DNA of 64,000 nucleotides from Heligmosomoides polygyrus polygyrus (GCA_947396885.1 OX377206.1:89773960-89837959), one strand, 5' to 3'. Shown: positions 41,690-52,045, counted from the stretch's first letter. Numbers and translations: made by a program. Notes: generated by a model from the sequence alone, not told the origin.

Positions 41690-42779
41690 CCCAACATTTT
41701 GGTTCCGTCCAAGGCAACCATTGTATCACTCCGAAATCGGTGAGTTGAGTCCAGATTTGTCTGGGCAATGTGAAACACTGACTTGTCTATTCGTTGGCCA
41801 CCACAGGTCAATATGTAACCCAACTACGCATTAAAATTGCCTCCATTAGAAGACGCACAAATAGAACTCTTCTACAATGAAGTCAATTAACATCAAGCGT
41901 TTCCATTCCCCTTATTCTACTTTGGTTTGGCGAGCATCTAGGTAGATTCAAGCAAATTGTGAAAAGCTTCTGAAACTTTTTAGGGGCATAGGAGCCTTTA
42001 GAGGAAGGATAGCCAGAAAAGATGCTTCACGTTGGGAGCAATGGATGAAAATAAAGGATAAAGGACGAAGTTCATTAAACCCTTTGGGATGCGCAACGCA
42101 TTCCACTTCTACAGGATTTTGTGGAGGCAATAAGGCTTAGGTAGCCTGGACGGAAAACCCGAATCAGGAACCTCGAATTGGGTGAATTCGACAGCCGGCG
42201 CCTCCTTCATCTGATCTACCTCGCGCCTGACATTGGCTATAGCAATGTAAAGCAACGGTTTATGAACCTATTTATAGAGGAAAAATTGGTATATGTCGCG
42301 AAGACGGGCAGCATTGGGAGACAGGAAAGCTCCATCCAATCAGACCACATTGAATGGGCGTGCCACTTAGAGAGGCCGTGTACAGTCAGTACCCTGATCG
42401 GCTGGCATGAGTTCGATCTGCGCTCTGCTTGGTTATTATTAGTTAGCTGGCGTGCTCCCACGTACCAATGCTGCTCACCTTCGCGACATGTACCAAAAAT
42501 TATAAGGAAAAAGGCCGATAGTCAATATTTTTTTAGTTAGAAAGCTTGGAGCTGATAGACAGAAAGTACAGTAGGCTCATAGCAGGGAATTTTCAAGCCG
42601 ATCTGTTCTCACCGAGCTTACCTGAGCTAATGGGAAACTGCGGGAAGAAGTTCGGATGTGACAGAGGCTCGATTTGGTCGAAAGGATTGTGCTGACCAGG
42701 TACCGTACGTGAAGTGCTTCGCAATCGCTCATTCGGTTGAGCGTACGTGGAGATCCATGGGAATGACGGTGATTCCATG
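34191..42779 (-). CDS. Nuclear hormone receptor with C-terminal DNA-binding domain (ODR-7-like), 7 exons
   Basis: Zinc-finger transcription factor, nuclear. Exons in coding order: 42779-42622 (ATG at 42778), 40936-40768, 39090-38991, 38909-38781, 36426-36282, 34738-34667, 34321-34191 (stop TAG). Phases match at every junction. From the ATG the sum is 903 nt, 300 residues. Residues 1-183 are Pro/Gln/aromatic-rich. The DNA-binding domain spans about 184-260: finger 1 C184-C187...C202-C205 with P-box CAACAAFFRR; finger 2 C221, C227, C241, C244; then RSCRLKRCMDIGMLPD. Only about 40 residues follow (RCRRDSPPPAVPRVF...). No ligand-binding domain was found, although a GTGTAA near the end could be a donor. 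C. elegans ODR-7, an AWA olfactory-neuron receptor, shares this layout. Orthology is inference. The acceptor-like tttcag directly before the ATG allows trans-splicing or another 5' exon. Confidence 0.88.
34390..34584. repeat. AGTCGTTA-family fold-back MITE
   Basis: Right end tagaccacgttaacgactgc. The interior has gattggctg and gggtgacatgc blocks like the copies at 0.7 and 2.2 kb. It lies in the intron between NHR exons 34191-34321 and 34667-34738. Confidence 0.5.
35035..35165 (+). repeat. Short tandem repeat (GGATGATTCGGAT)
   Basis: Three imperfect units built on ctggatgattcggata, gcgatttttcggatccccg and gcggatttttggatgattcgg. NHR intron. Confidence 0.6.
35200..36281. other. NHR intron, mostly unique
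   Basis: AT-rich sequence between NHR exons. No mobile element was recognised. Confidence 0.45.
36596..36729. mobile_element. Harbinger-like MITE, family H1
   Basis: gggcccgtttatacttcgac ... gtcggaagtataaacggggcc, with TTA at 36593-36595 and 36730-36732. NHR intron. Confidence 0.85.
36740..36960 (-). pseudogene. Old RTE-type LINE fragment
   Basis: Minus-strand relic: gtcgcgtgtcagagttgctc, agacacggttaacaccacag, cgctggttctatcgcccaac, taattttcaacgctttggtc. Heavily mutated. NHR intron. Confidence 0.6.
37033..37300 (+). repeat. SINE-1 copy, diverged
   Basis: Head cgcagtcggagagcgcgcc, middle gatttgtccatcggctggct, tail gtagaatgcgcggcgcgtcc. NHR intron. Confidence 0.75.
37375..37605 (-). repeat. 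SINE-1 copy, diverged
   Basis: tttgagtgcttatttggcta, ccggatccgaaccattaatcg, gggtcggagtgccctgcctac. NHR intron. Confidence 0.6.
37680..38120 (+). repeat. TTCGAA-rich degenerate tandem repeat
   Basis: Dozens of attcgaa / ttcgaat / gaacacattcg motifs in loose tandem, resuming at 38430-38550 after a SINE. NHR intron. Confidence 0.65.
38130..38421 (+). repeat. SINE-1 copy with 9-bp target duplication
   Basis: Full length, head ggtcgagtgtagcgcagtcg to tail gccgtcttttatcctttta. TCCAACAGT at 38121-38129 and 38422-38430. Inserted into the TTCGAA-rich repeat. Confidence 0.92.
39440..39730. repeat. Second tRNA-derived SINE: two opposed copies
   Basis: Minus copy about 39440-39560 and plus copy about 39570-39730. 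The plus copy reads ggcgccggcggtgtaatggc (A-box side), then gtgggttcgagtcccgcctg (B box), then ctagagttt...gtagcaaaaacatcgtc. The 5' and 3' acceptor-like strands (ggcgccg / tggtgct) can pair with G-U wobbles. The minus copy has the same parts. A third copy is at 54800-54930. A real tRNA is unlikely because no good anticodon arm forms and the tail is conserved. Confidence 0.7.
39735..40497. other. NHR intron, unassigned
   Basis: No recognised repeat or exon between the tRNA-like pair and the H2 MITE. Confidence 0.4.
40501..40635. mobile_element. Harbinger-like MITE, family H2
   Basis: gctccagtttatacttgcgc ... gcgcaagtataaactggggc, with TAA at 40498-40500 and 40636-40638. NHR intron, 133 bp from an exon. 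Confidence 0.85.
41100..41385 (-). repeat. SINE-1 copy, full length
   Basis: gttagtcagtcccttttggg to actcctccgtctgttctact acgctcccc. NHR first intron. Confidence 0.82.
41453..41574. mobile_element. Harbinger-like MITE, H1 relative
   Basis: ggtcgcgtttagtgtgcacg ... cgcgcgtcgtctgcacactt atgctccc between TTA trinucleotides. Core gatcgcgtgac / gaatcgatatcgg. Confidence 0.6.
41611..41686 (+). repeat. (CT)38 microsatellite
   Basis: Uninterrupted CT dinucleotides, directly 5' to a headless SINE. The Ser-Leu and Arg-Glu frames crossing it are artefacts. Confidence 0.98.
41690..41862 (+). repeat. SINE-1 copy lacking its head
   Basis: caaccattgtatcactccga, gagtccagatttgtctgggc, ctacgcattaaaattgcctcc. 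The tRNA-like part is replaced by the CT run. Confidence 0.7.
42052..42229 (-). repeat. SINE-1 copy with internal deletion
   Basis: Tail aaaggataaaggacgaagtt and gggatgcgcaacgcattcca are joined to the head side gaatcaggaacctcgaattg and cggcgcctccttcatctgat, missing about 110 bp of the middle. Confidence 0.72.
42288..42494. mobile_element. GGTACAT-family MITE, copy 1, 7-bp duplication
   Basis: ggtatatgtcgcgaagacgg ... accttcgcgacatgtacc, flanked by AAAAATT (42281-42287; 42495-42501). Relatives at 44739 and 49904. NHR first intron. Confidence 0.78.
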
Positions 42780-43047
42780 CTGAAAACGAACACAATTAAC
42801 CGGACTGATCCCGTGTACTACAACTGGAACACAAACTGCTATCATCGACTCGGAAACCCACAAAATTATTTCTTTGCATTAATACCTTTTATACACTAAA
42901 ACTCAGAAATTTTCAGTTTTTAACACTGTGAATTATACAGCTTTATAGCTTGATTTTAGATTAACCTATCGGAAAATTTTCGGTACATATTGGGTTTTTG
43001 CCCATCGAATGAAACGCGCTTGTCAAGCGAAACACTAACCAACTTGA

Positions 43048-43117
43048 TATGTAGCATTCACTTCATGTACTGCTGATTCTTCAGCGCAAATGTCCGCTTC
43101 TGCTCCAGGTTCCTGTT
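43048..43117 (-). CDS. Candidate 5' exon upstream of the NHR gene
   Basis: After a tttcaacag acceptor the minus strand encodes EPGAEADICAEESAVHEVNA in one frame. Possible donors GTTGGT/GTTAGT do not give the phase needed to join the NHR exon at 42779. It is therefore unproven and may be non-coding. Confidence 0.2.
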
Positions 43118-43232
43118 GAAACTCTAGGTATTTTTTAATTATTTCTTATTAAATTTGTAGGAGGTAATCATTAAAATGAACATAGACTGCAATTCAACAA
43201 GGCAAAGTGTTGTACCACAAAACAAATAAAGG

Positions 43233-43534
43233 ACAAGGATAAAGGACGGTGTCACTCAATCCCTTTTGGGATGCGCCACGCGTTCTACTTCTACGGGATG
43301 TCGTGGAGGCGACCTGAATGCGTATTTTGGCCACACACACACAGTGAGTTGAGGTTGCTAGCGCCGATAAACAAGTCAGCGCTGTATACTTCTCAGACAA
43401 GTCTGCTACTAGTCCACCGACCCCGGAGGGATGAAAGGATTGATTGGTCTGGGCGGGATATCCGAACCATAAACCTGGTATCGGGTGCACGCGACAGCCG
43501 ACCGGCGCCTACCCCGACTGCGCTACACGCGTCC
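43233..43534 (-). repeat. SINE-1 copy with 16-bp target duplication
   Basis: Full length, with a short CA expansion (gccacacacacacagtg) inside. ACAAAACAARTAAAGG at 43217-43232 and 43535-43550, one mismatch. Confidence 0.92.
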
Positions 43535-43554
43535 ACAAAACAAGTAAAGGTGAC

Positions 43555-44420
43555 TAGCTACAGATCTAGTAATCGGCACTACTTGTTGACTTGCCTTCAG
43601 AAATACCATATTTGAGTGTGTCACCAATGAATCGTTTAAATTGCTTTATAGATTATTAAAATCCTTCCGTATGCATTAAATATGCATTTCCTGTCCTAAT
43701 TTATTGTATAAGAAAGATTTGCACACGACCTTGCTTTCGGACGGGTTGGTGTGACCTCCAGCAGTCAATCAAAAAATCGATTTCTCTCGATACGACCCAT
43801 ACCGATTGGGCAATAACCCGACATGTACTGAATTTTTAGTAAAACGAGCGATTCAACTTTTGCGGTGGCAGCAAGCAACACATAGAAATTCAAACACCGA
43901 ATTGCTGCAAAAGTGCCGCCTATGAGCTGCATCGCGATGACCGCTGGAGCTTCTGATGAGCTTGGACACTCACGTTGTCAAGAGTGGATGGCGTAAGGGA
44001 CAGTGCATTCAGAAGCACACAGAGCAACAAACTTCCGCAGCAAAAGCTCAGGAGCTCGCAGCTTTATGGACGTGTACTTCAGTCAGTAAATCTCGTACGA
44101 CTGCAGGTTTCTGAGTGATCCTTCTAAATATCACGATCTCGTAGTTACACGCCGAAAAACTCCAGCGACACTGATGAAAGAGACAGATAGCTTCAAGCCG
44201 TCACGAGTCTGACTATCACACGAACGAGTACGTGTTTGGATGAGCTGTATCTCATTTCTAGAGCGACGTAAAAGCAGAAGCAAAATTAATCTAAATCCAT
44301 TCAAAGTTGAATTTTAAGAAATATAGGCAGTAAAAAATAATATGCTTCCCTTTCTAAGTTAGAAAAGTAGGCCAATGCACAGGCCTACAACACACAATGG
44401 TAATAAAGATGAAGATTTGC
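43555..44420. other. Unassigned sequence, possible NHR upstream region
   Basis: No recognised repeat or convincing exon. Confidence 0.4.
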
Positions 44421-44424
44421 TTTG

Positions 44425-44690
44425 AACAAATCCCGCTCGGAATGCGCCACGCATCGCACTTACATGGAAGTAAGCACAGTAAGTATTCGTGCTAATACGC
44501 ACTATGTAGGCCTGGTAAGTGACTTGCGACGACACAACTATGTGCTTTCTCTTCCCAGGAGGAAGCAGCATTTTACAGACGTTGGAAGGTTTGAAGGGTT
44601 GGTTGACCAGAGCTGGGCCTGAACCTTGACTAGTTTTGGAGCGCACGCGACAACCAGAGCCTTCTCCAGATGCGCTGCGCACACTTGCAA
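44425..44690 (-). repeat. SINE-1 copy, diverged
   Basis: aatgcgccacgcatcgcact, ctcttcccaggaggaagcag, ggttggttgaccagagctgg, ctccagatgcgctgcgcac. Confidence 0.68.
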
Positions 44691-44738
44691 CTGATAGCTA
44701 AGTAAAACGTAAAAAAGTTTTGGTCGAAATAAGGTAAG

Positions 44739-44943
44739 GGTGTATGTTGCAAATACGGGCAGCGATGGATAGTTGGGAGCGCGCCAGCCAATCATCAGAT
44801 CGCATTGAATGGACGTGCCATTCAGAGAGCGCGTGTACAGTCGGTATCGATGGACTGGCATGTGTTCGGTCAGTGCTTTGCTTGGTTATTAATGGCTGGC
44901 GCGTTTCCACCTATCAATGCTGCTCACCTTCGCGACATGTACC
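44739..44943. mobile_element. GGTACAT-family MITE, copy 2
   Basis: ggtgtatgttgcaaatacgg ... caccttcgcgacatgtacc. About 205 bp, like copy 1. No clear duplication. Confidence 0.7.
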
Positions 44944-45108
44944 ACAAATGCTATTCCTGGGATAACCAAAAAATGGACACATAAAGATGGTGGTCCTTTT
45001 CATCACCATCCTTACTAGAAGCTAATTTTGACACGTTTGCAAAAACATTTTTCTGTTTGAATATAAGCGCTAAAATTCGACAATATGTATCTTTGGAGGA
45101 GACAATGC

Positions 45109-47037
45109 TACCATTTTCACGTTAAGTTGGACACTTTTCAAATCAAATTGAACATTTTTCGAAGCAAACCGTCTTTTTTACATTAAAATAAAGACTCTCC
45201 AAACCAGTTGAAATAATTTTTGTTTAAGGAAAATTTTGAATGACTTTCTTTGAATTTTTTTAATTACCTGCCCCTAAAAGTGAAATTATTAGAAACTTTA
45301 TAAAAAATTTCATTTCCTTGTTTAGAAAAATAGTTTTAAAACGCAGAAAAACAGCCTACATTTACAGCATTAAAATAAGAGATCGCGCCGTGCACTCGAC
45401 TGGATCGCCGGGATTTTTGTTTCGTTGACAGCGTAAAGGCTGCTCACATGAAAAGCGGTGTGAGGGTATACGTGTTTTACAATTCTTCCATTTAGGTGTA
45501 CTGTCCTTCCTGCGGTCTAAAACAAACTTTAATTTTACATTTTTTTTACAAAAATTAAAGGTTGTATTAAAAACAGTGTGTTTAACTACTGGGGTGAGTG
45601 GACTGAAAAATTTCAGAGAATTTCACACTCTTTTTTTGTTGAGCAGGAATTATGCTATCCATTTAGGAGTCTACAGGGTGTCTCAAAAATGTATACAGTC
45701 TTTGAAAGGTAATAACTTTGTTTACAGTAAAGGTACTAAATAACTAAATAAGGTAAAGGTTCATATAAAAGCTTAAAAATGGAAATTGCTGACGTTGATT
45801 GATATGGAATGCTCCATACACTCGTCTGAAGTTTGCATTTTACACTCGATTGATTGTGTTTCGCTTGAATACATGCTACAATTTCTTCACAAAGTGGCCG
45901 TTTTCATTGGTTTGTGCATTTTTTAGAGTTTAAAACTTAATCACACATTATAGCTTGCGAGAGATGGAGAGTATTCTAAAAAATAAAGGTATTATGTGAA
46001 GGGTTGTAACATTGCTGCAATAAAGCATTTGGAGATATTTGAGACTCACAAAAAAGCGCAGAGCAACAAGATTACTGAGGCGTGCAAACAGTTAAGATTA
46101 CGCCATGCTCCTGCCTGAAACCTTGCATTCCAGACTCGATTAAGTGTGCAAGGGCTGAATGCTTGTTACAATCTTGTTGCTACTTGGTCACATTAACATG
46201 TGCTACGCTTCTTTTAACGTTCTAAACTTGACAACCTTGTGAAATAGACGTTACATGCGAGTTTATTGATTGCACGATTTAAATGTGAGCAGGGGCTGCA
46301 TTTTACAAGACGCATTCTGTGGACGAATGAAGCAACATTTAAGCCGAATGGAGAGGTTAATTGGCATAACTGCAGCTACTGGAAGACGTAAAATAGTAAA
46401 AGAAGCACAGCACAGGATAATGTGACAAGTAGCAACAAGATTGTAACAAGCATTCAGCCCGTGCACAATCAATGGGGGCTGAAATGCAAGGTTTCAGGCA
46501 GGAGCATGGCGCATTTTTAACTGTCAGCACACCACAGTAATCTTGGCGCCCTGCGCTTTTATGTGAGTCTTAAATATCTTTAAATGCTTTACTAGCAGCA
46601 ATTTTACAATCCTTCACATGGTACCTTTATTTTTTAGAATACCCTCTATTTTTCGAATGCTATAAAGTGTAATTAAAATTTAAACTTTAAAATAAACACT
46701 AATCAACTAAAGCAGCGACTTTGTGAAGAAATTATAACATGTATTCAAGCGAAACACAATCAATCGAGTGTAAAATGCAAAATTTCAGAAGAGTGCATGG
46801 CGCATTCCATGATCACACGTCAGCAACTTCCATTTTTAAACTTTCATATAAGCCTTTACCTTTTTTTAGTACCTTTACTGTAAGCAAAGTTATCACCTTC
46901 TAAGCAGTGTATACATTTTTTTTGAGACCCCCTGCATTTTGATGTGGGAAAGCTCTTCTTGATTTATAAGATGTTCAGTTTGATTTTAACAGCGCTATGT
47001 TTCTTTAAAGGAAAGTCCCATTTGATGTAAAAATGGT
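45109..47037. mobile_element. TACCATTTTCACG-family element, copy E, host of a palindrome
   Basis: Left taccattttcacgttaagtt, right cccatttgatgtaaaaatggt. The block tggacacttttcaaatcaaa is also present. A different long palindrome occupies 45674-46934. Confidence 0.62.
45674..46934. mobile_element. 1.26-kb near-perfect palindromic element
   Basis: The ends cagggtgtctcaaaaatgta and its inverse continue into about 570-bp arms (gtttacagtaaaggtactaa / ttagtacctttactgtaagc; ttgtaacaagcattcagccc / gggctgaatgcttgttacaa) around a centre near 46.3 kb. TA precedes the left tip. The cagggtgt tips suggest a Tc1/mariner-type MITE, which is inference. No transposase remains. Confidence 0.7.
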
Positions 47038-47039
47038 GT

Positions 47040-48070
47040 AATTACGTCATGAAGTCGTGATGTTGTTCATGTTATTTAATGTTTCCAAGTTTTCTTATAA
47101 AAAAGAAAGCTCGATATGGGCAAATCCAGCTCGCACAGGTATTATAGACGTATGAGACTCGAACAACTACAATACAAAAAATTAATTAGTGTAGTAGAAT
47201 CGAGTGTAATAGAAGGTAGAACATCTACGTGCAACGATGCAGCTGCACTGTTCGTTGAATTTCTGATTTTGGTATTTTGACCGCGCTACAAATGGAAATC
47301 TGCTCGGAAAAAGCTCCAACGTCAAGTTCGCTTTTCTATTGTTCAGTTTTCGATTTTTACTTATTGATGTCTTTTTCCTGAAATGTTCTTCTTAACACGG
47401 CTGTTCTAACCTATTTGTTTTTAACTTTTTTTGCATTTTTTTACAAATCTTGGTTTGCTGTTTTACATGTGCTCACTTCGGAGTGTAATAATTAAAAATG
47501 AAATAAATACTCCAACACTTCTGAGCAATATTCAACTAATGAAAGATTGCGAAGATTACTATAAGGATTACATTATAACCATTATAACCCTTCTAGGAGC
47601 CCAGTTCAAAAATAAAAGTGAATAATTGAACGAAATTTTTACGGGGGTGGCAGCGAACTGTGAAGAGCTGTGAAGAAGCTGAATGAACATCAACTAAAAG
47701 AAACAAATAACTAATGAGGGCGAACACGAGAAAAGGTCCGGTAGTGTGGGTGCTGAGATAGCAGCCAGGTAGGTTCCCATGATTGACTCCAGCGGATGAT
47801 TATGCCCAGCCGACGATCGTTGTCTCGCCGTAAGTCCATGGAAACAGTGGGAAACAAGGCGTCAGTGGAGGAAGGAGTGCAACCGAGTGCCTAGCCGGGT
47901 AGCCAGGTAGGTAGCCGGCTGTGAACCGAGAGAAGTCACTGGAAACCCAGTCACCCGGAGAGATGCCAGGTCACTGTGCGAAAGTATTTGCAGCACTTCA
48001 CCTGAAAACCTGCTCTCCTCTTTCTGAATCCCCTGGTCTGCACAGAACATCTCTGAATCCTTCCACTCCA
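47040..48070. other. Unassigned AT-rich sequence
   Basis: Short frames only, without splice context. A small ccaggtaggtagcc-type repeat lies at 47760-47920. Confidence 0.4.
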
Positions 48071-48118
48071 CAGTAATTATATTATTAATATCTGTTTAGT
48101 AATTATATTATTAATATC

Positions 48119-48424
48119 TGGGCGCGTGGAGCGCAGTCGGAGGAGGCGCCGGCTGTCACCTGCACCCGATACCGATTACCGATTACCGATTTTCCTGGTT
48201 CGGTTTTCCCGCCCAGGCCAACCAAGCCTTCCATCCCTCCTGGGTCGGTGAATTGGTACCAGACTTGTCTGGGAAGGATAAAGCACTGACTTGTACATCA
48301 GCTGGCCACCGCAAGTCATTGTATGGCCAAATACGCATTCAGCTCGCCTCCACGAGATCCCGTAGAAGTAGAATGTATGGCGCATCTCAAAGGAGATTGA
48401 ATAACGCCGTCCTTTGTCCTGATA
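48119..48424 (+). repeat. SINE-1 copy with a triplicated segment
   Basis: Full-length head gggcgcgtggagcgcagtcg to cgccgtcctttgtcctg. Around 48166-48192, accgatt is repeated three times inside the head. ATATCTG flanks both sides. The left flank is itself a 28-bp tandem pair (agtaattatattattaatat...). Confidence 0.88.
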
Positions 48425-48536
48425 TCTGTTATATCGATAGATTCGATAGATCTAAGCTATAGCATTCAATTTGAAGTATCTTCCTATAGAGGCCGACCAG
48501 TCAGCTTAAATATTAGGATCTACATGGCCTTGCTGA

Positions 48537-49722
48537 TGAGGAACTCACAAGGAAAGGTTCCCAACTCATGGGGAGCTTTTGCGATGCTATTTTCACAGGA
48601 TGTGGAGCCCTGTGAGCGGAGTCCAGAACCACAGTCAGTTCTTGCTGAACGCTTTCTTTGAACATCTGGAAAAGAGGTGTGAAGGTGTGTGCGCAACACT
48701 CATCAACCTCTACGACACCCCAACGAGACGTGCCTCTGTGGCGCATTCGGTAGGAGTGCCGCCTCAGAGGAGCACACCAGCGGGCTTTAGAGTTCAAGTA
48801 CGAGTGCTGCCGATTTTTTTGCACGCATTATTTTGTTGTTATTACGCTTTCTCATGATCACAGGAGTCAATTTTAGACCATCAGTGCTTGTAACAAAGCA
48901 AGCCTGTCTATTTGCACCTTCATATGTGCTAGTTTTTCAGTCTTCATATCTGCATCATTACCATTTCTCTGGGATCATTAAATTAAAATTTTCTATTTAT
49001 TATTTCCCTTTAATTAGCAGCTTTTGCACAAAACTATGAAATAAGTAAAACACAAGCGCTTGTCACAACAGCAGCATCTTACAAAAGACCCTGAGGAGCA
49101 CTTTCCTCTGGCAAGAAATGACCACATCCTGTGAAGGTGGAAGGTAGTCGGCCGACATCACGTTCAGATGAGAACGACATTTTTAGTGCACTTATGTACC
49201 GATATGGACTGGGTTCATAATATTCAATCGTAAGATAAACGTATTGTTGTGCAATTACGGTATCATTGGTGATACGGTATGATATGGTGGTGGTGCAGAT
49301 ATGAATAGTTAAAAAACTAGCACATATGAAAGCGCAAATAGGCAGGCTTGGTTAGTTGTATTGATGGTCTAAAATTGCCTCCTGTGATCATGAGAAAAAA
49401 TAACAAATAAAAAATAAAATAATAACAATAAAATAATGCGTGCAAAAATATCGGCAACACTCGGACTTGAACTGAAACGCCCGTTGGTTAGCTACTCCGA
49501 GGCGGCACTCCTACCGAATGCGCCACCGAGGCACATCTCGTGGGGTGTCGTAGAGGTTGATGAGTGTTGCGCACACACCTTCACACCTCTTTTTCAGGTC
49601 TTCATAAAAGCGTTCAGCAAAAACTGACTCTTGTATTGGATTCCACTCACAGGACCCTACATCCTGTCAAAATAGCATCGCAAAAGCTCACCATAAATTG
49701 GGAACCCTTCCTTGTTAGAATA
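48537..49722. mobile_element. 1.2-kb palindrome with a tRNA-like sequence in each arm
   Basis: The left arm 48537-48985 and right arm 49260-49722 are inverted copies (gagcttttgcgatgctattt; gaaggtgtgtgcgcaacact; ctcatgatcacaggag). Each arm contains gtgcctcNgtggcgcattcggtaggagtgc with a B-box-like agttcaagtncgagtg, at 48728-48815 (plus) and 49450-49535 (minus). The arms share the gagcttttgcgat stretch with the 18672-19155 element. No target duplication was assigned. Confidence 0.7.
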
Positions 49723-49903
49723 TAGGATACAACCTTAAAAGACTTCTGAAGTCGACTATTTATTTGGTATTTGCTACGATGGATTTAACCAGTCACATTG
49801 AAATTCAAATGTCGTGATTCAGAGAGCGGTATTTCGGCTCAAATAATAACTATTGGAATCTATATGACCTTGTTGATTAGGTGCCTAGAAGGTACCTAAA
49901 AGA

Positions 49904-50045
49904 GGTACATATCGCGAATATGGGCAGCAGTGGAAGGTGGGATTGGATTTTACGCGATCTGATTGGCTGATGCGCACGTCAGCCAATCAGATCGCGTAAA
50001 ATTGGCGTGCCACTCTGAGAGGGCTGGCGCCATTCTGAGAGGGCT
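49904..50045. mobile_element. GGTACAT-family MITE, copy 3, with perfect 24-bp stem
   Basis: ggtacatatcgcgaatatgg at the left. 49947-49970 and 49979-50002 are exact inverse copies (attttacgcgatctgattgg ctga) around an 8-nt loop. The right tip is lost. Confidence 0.65.
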
Positions 50046-50121
50046 CTTAAGAATGAATACACCACAAAACTCCGATTGAATGGCTGTAGGAATGAAATAA
50101 TCTGTACGTAATCTCGCGTCC

Positions 50122-50403
50122 TGTAACGCAGTAGGAGGAGGCGCCGACTGTCGCCTGCACTCGATTCCAGGTTGCTGGTTCGGATTTCCCGCCCAGGCCA
50201 ACCAAGCCTCTATCCCTCCGGGGTCGGTGACTTGGTACCGGACTTGTCTGGGAAGGATAAAGCGCTGACTAGTTCATCGGCTGGCGACCGCAAGTCATGT
50301 ATGGCTAAATACGCATTCAAATCGCCTCTACGATATCCCGTAGAAGTAGAATGCGTGGCGTATCCCAAAAGGGATAGAGTAATGCCATCTTTCATCCTTC
50401 ATC
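50122..50403 (+). repeat. SINE-1 copy with 12-bp target duplication
   Basis: tgtaacgcagtaggaggagg to gccatctttcatccttcatc. AATCTCGCGTCC at 50110-50121 and 50404-50415. Confidence 0.93.
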
Positions 50404-50419
50404 AATCTCGCGTCCACCA

Positions 50420-52045
50420 AGAAACATGAAAGTTGAGCCTGCTCAGCTCTGTACACATCTTATGCCACAACTTTACCGTTCAATTTTTGTGCAATCGCTT
50501 TCAAACGTAGAACACAGAATATTTATTTACCCAAAAAGTGACACGAAATCAGTTTAGCACAAAGGTTACAGCAGAATTATGCTTATTGAACATTACCAAG
50601 GCATGTATAACGTGTGTCGCCTCATAGTTTCTATTCAATTCTAGCTTTTTTTCAATTCTTCCCTTTTTCCGTCATAACTACCATTTATGAAGTGATTACG
50701 AACTATAAACCTTTTCACGTAAGACAACTCAAGGCAAATCCAAAGTAGTCCTAACGTTCCGTGAAAGTATTTGAATATTTCTTAAAATTCGGTCACCAAG
50801 CCTCGAGACCTTACAAACTTTATTAGCAGAAAAAAGTAATTGTAATTAAAAATTGTAAATGTAAATGTGGTGTTTTGTAAATTGGAAAAATAAGGTACAG
50901 TCACAGAAAATTATCCCAGGGCTCAATACACAGGTGTTATGCATATGACGTTCCCTGGATAATGGCTCACACTACGATTTGTAGCCCTGGTAGCAAAAAA
51001 TACAATTAAGGAAGAACGCCATTGGAAAACAATGGGGCGCTGCCGAGTCGGGTATACTGTAGCATACGGTGGTGGCAAACGTCAATAGAAGACGTTGGCG
51101 GAAAGCGCGTGCGCGTACTTTTCTTTGACGACGCACGTTAATGTCCTTTTACAAGAGCACTACCGTAGGACGATCGGAAAGGACAACGTCAACAACGTCA
51201 CCACCGCCGGCTACAAAAATGCTCTACACGAGTGCTTAACGTGACATTTCTGCGGGGTGAGGATCTGACTAATACCTGATGTCTTCTCTAAGCTTATCAA
51301 CCAAAAATGAATTTGTTTGAGAATATTTTCTTCATGATCGAAAAGTGTTTGTCTCACCTCTCCGTTCCATTGGGAACGACCTCCAGCTCTGTATAAATGG
51401 AGTCCATCGGAGCGAACCACCTAAACCAATCCAGCTGAATACAAATGTGAAAATAAAGAGCTTGTCGTCAGAAGATCGCGCATATCGAAGGCAAATAGGT
51501 AGACGAGGACACTGCTTCAATAATTACAAGACGGACGGCAACGACTAGCAGCTATTACGCCTAGTCGGATTAAAACAGATTGCATTCTTGTTGCCCCTCG
51601 GTGGAGGCGGCATACGGTAGCGACTCATGTGCACCTCCGGACCAGGCTAATTGTTCCTGCAATAATGTCGTTGACCACCAAATTGACTGTCCCGTTCGCT
51701 TTCCGAGGTACCTCATCCTTCCACCCTACCTCTCTATGAGTCTTCTGATCTTCATAAGGTGAGCATTCTGGACAGTATTTGCAATGGCAACTGAGAGACA
51801 TTGAGAATGTGACGATAGACGCATAGGATCTACTCAACGTTTTTGTTCGACATTTTTTAGGCACGAAAAAATGAGGCATGGAATTAGACCGATAGATCGA
51901 TTCTTAGCTATGAACTCTTCAGAAATAGAAGAGAGTTCAGCGCTTAGAAAAAGAGGCTCTCCTACCTTTCAAATCGCATGGTAAAAGCGATTGCTAGAAT
52001 AAGCCAAAAATAAGGCTTAGCCGGCCTTTCACTTCCGTTTAATCA
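50420..52045. other. Intergenic region with weak candidate exons
   Basis: No repeats recognised. A minus-strand frame at about 51625-51770 (EDEVPRKANG-like, NLVVNDIIAGTISL, stop TGA) and a plus-strand frame at 51345-51548 (CINGVHRSEPPKPIQL) look protein-like, but neither has a clear acceptor/donor pair or family. Confidence 0.3.

Noticed and set aside
41459..41834. Ser-Leu and Arg-Glu repeat ORFs on both strands
   Set aside because: They are translations of the CT microsatellite.
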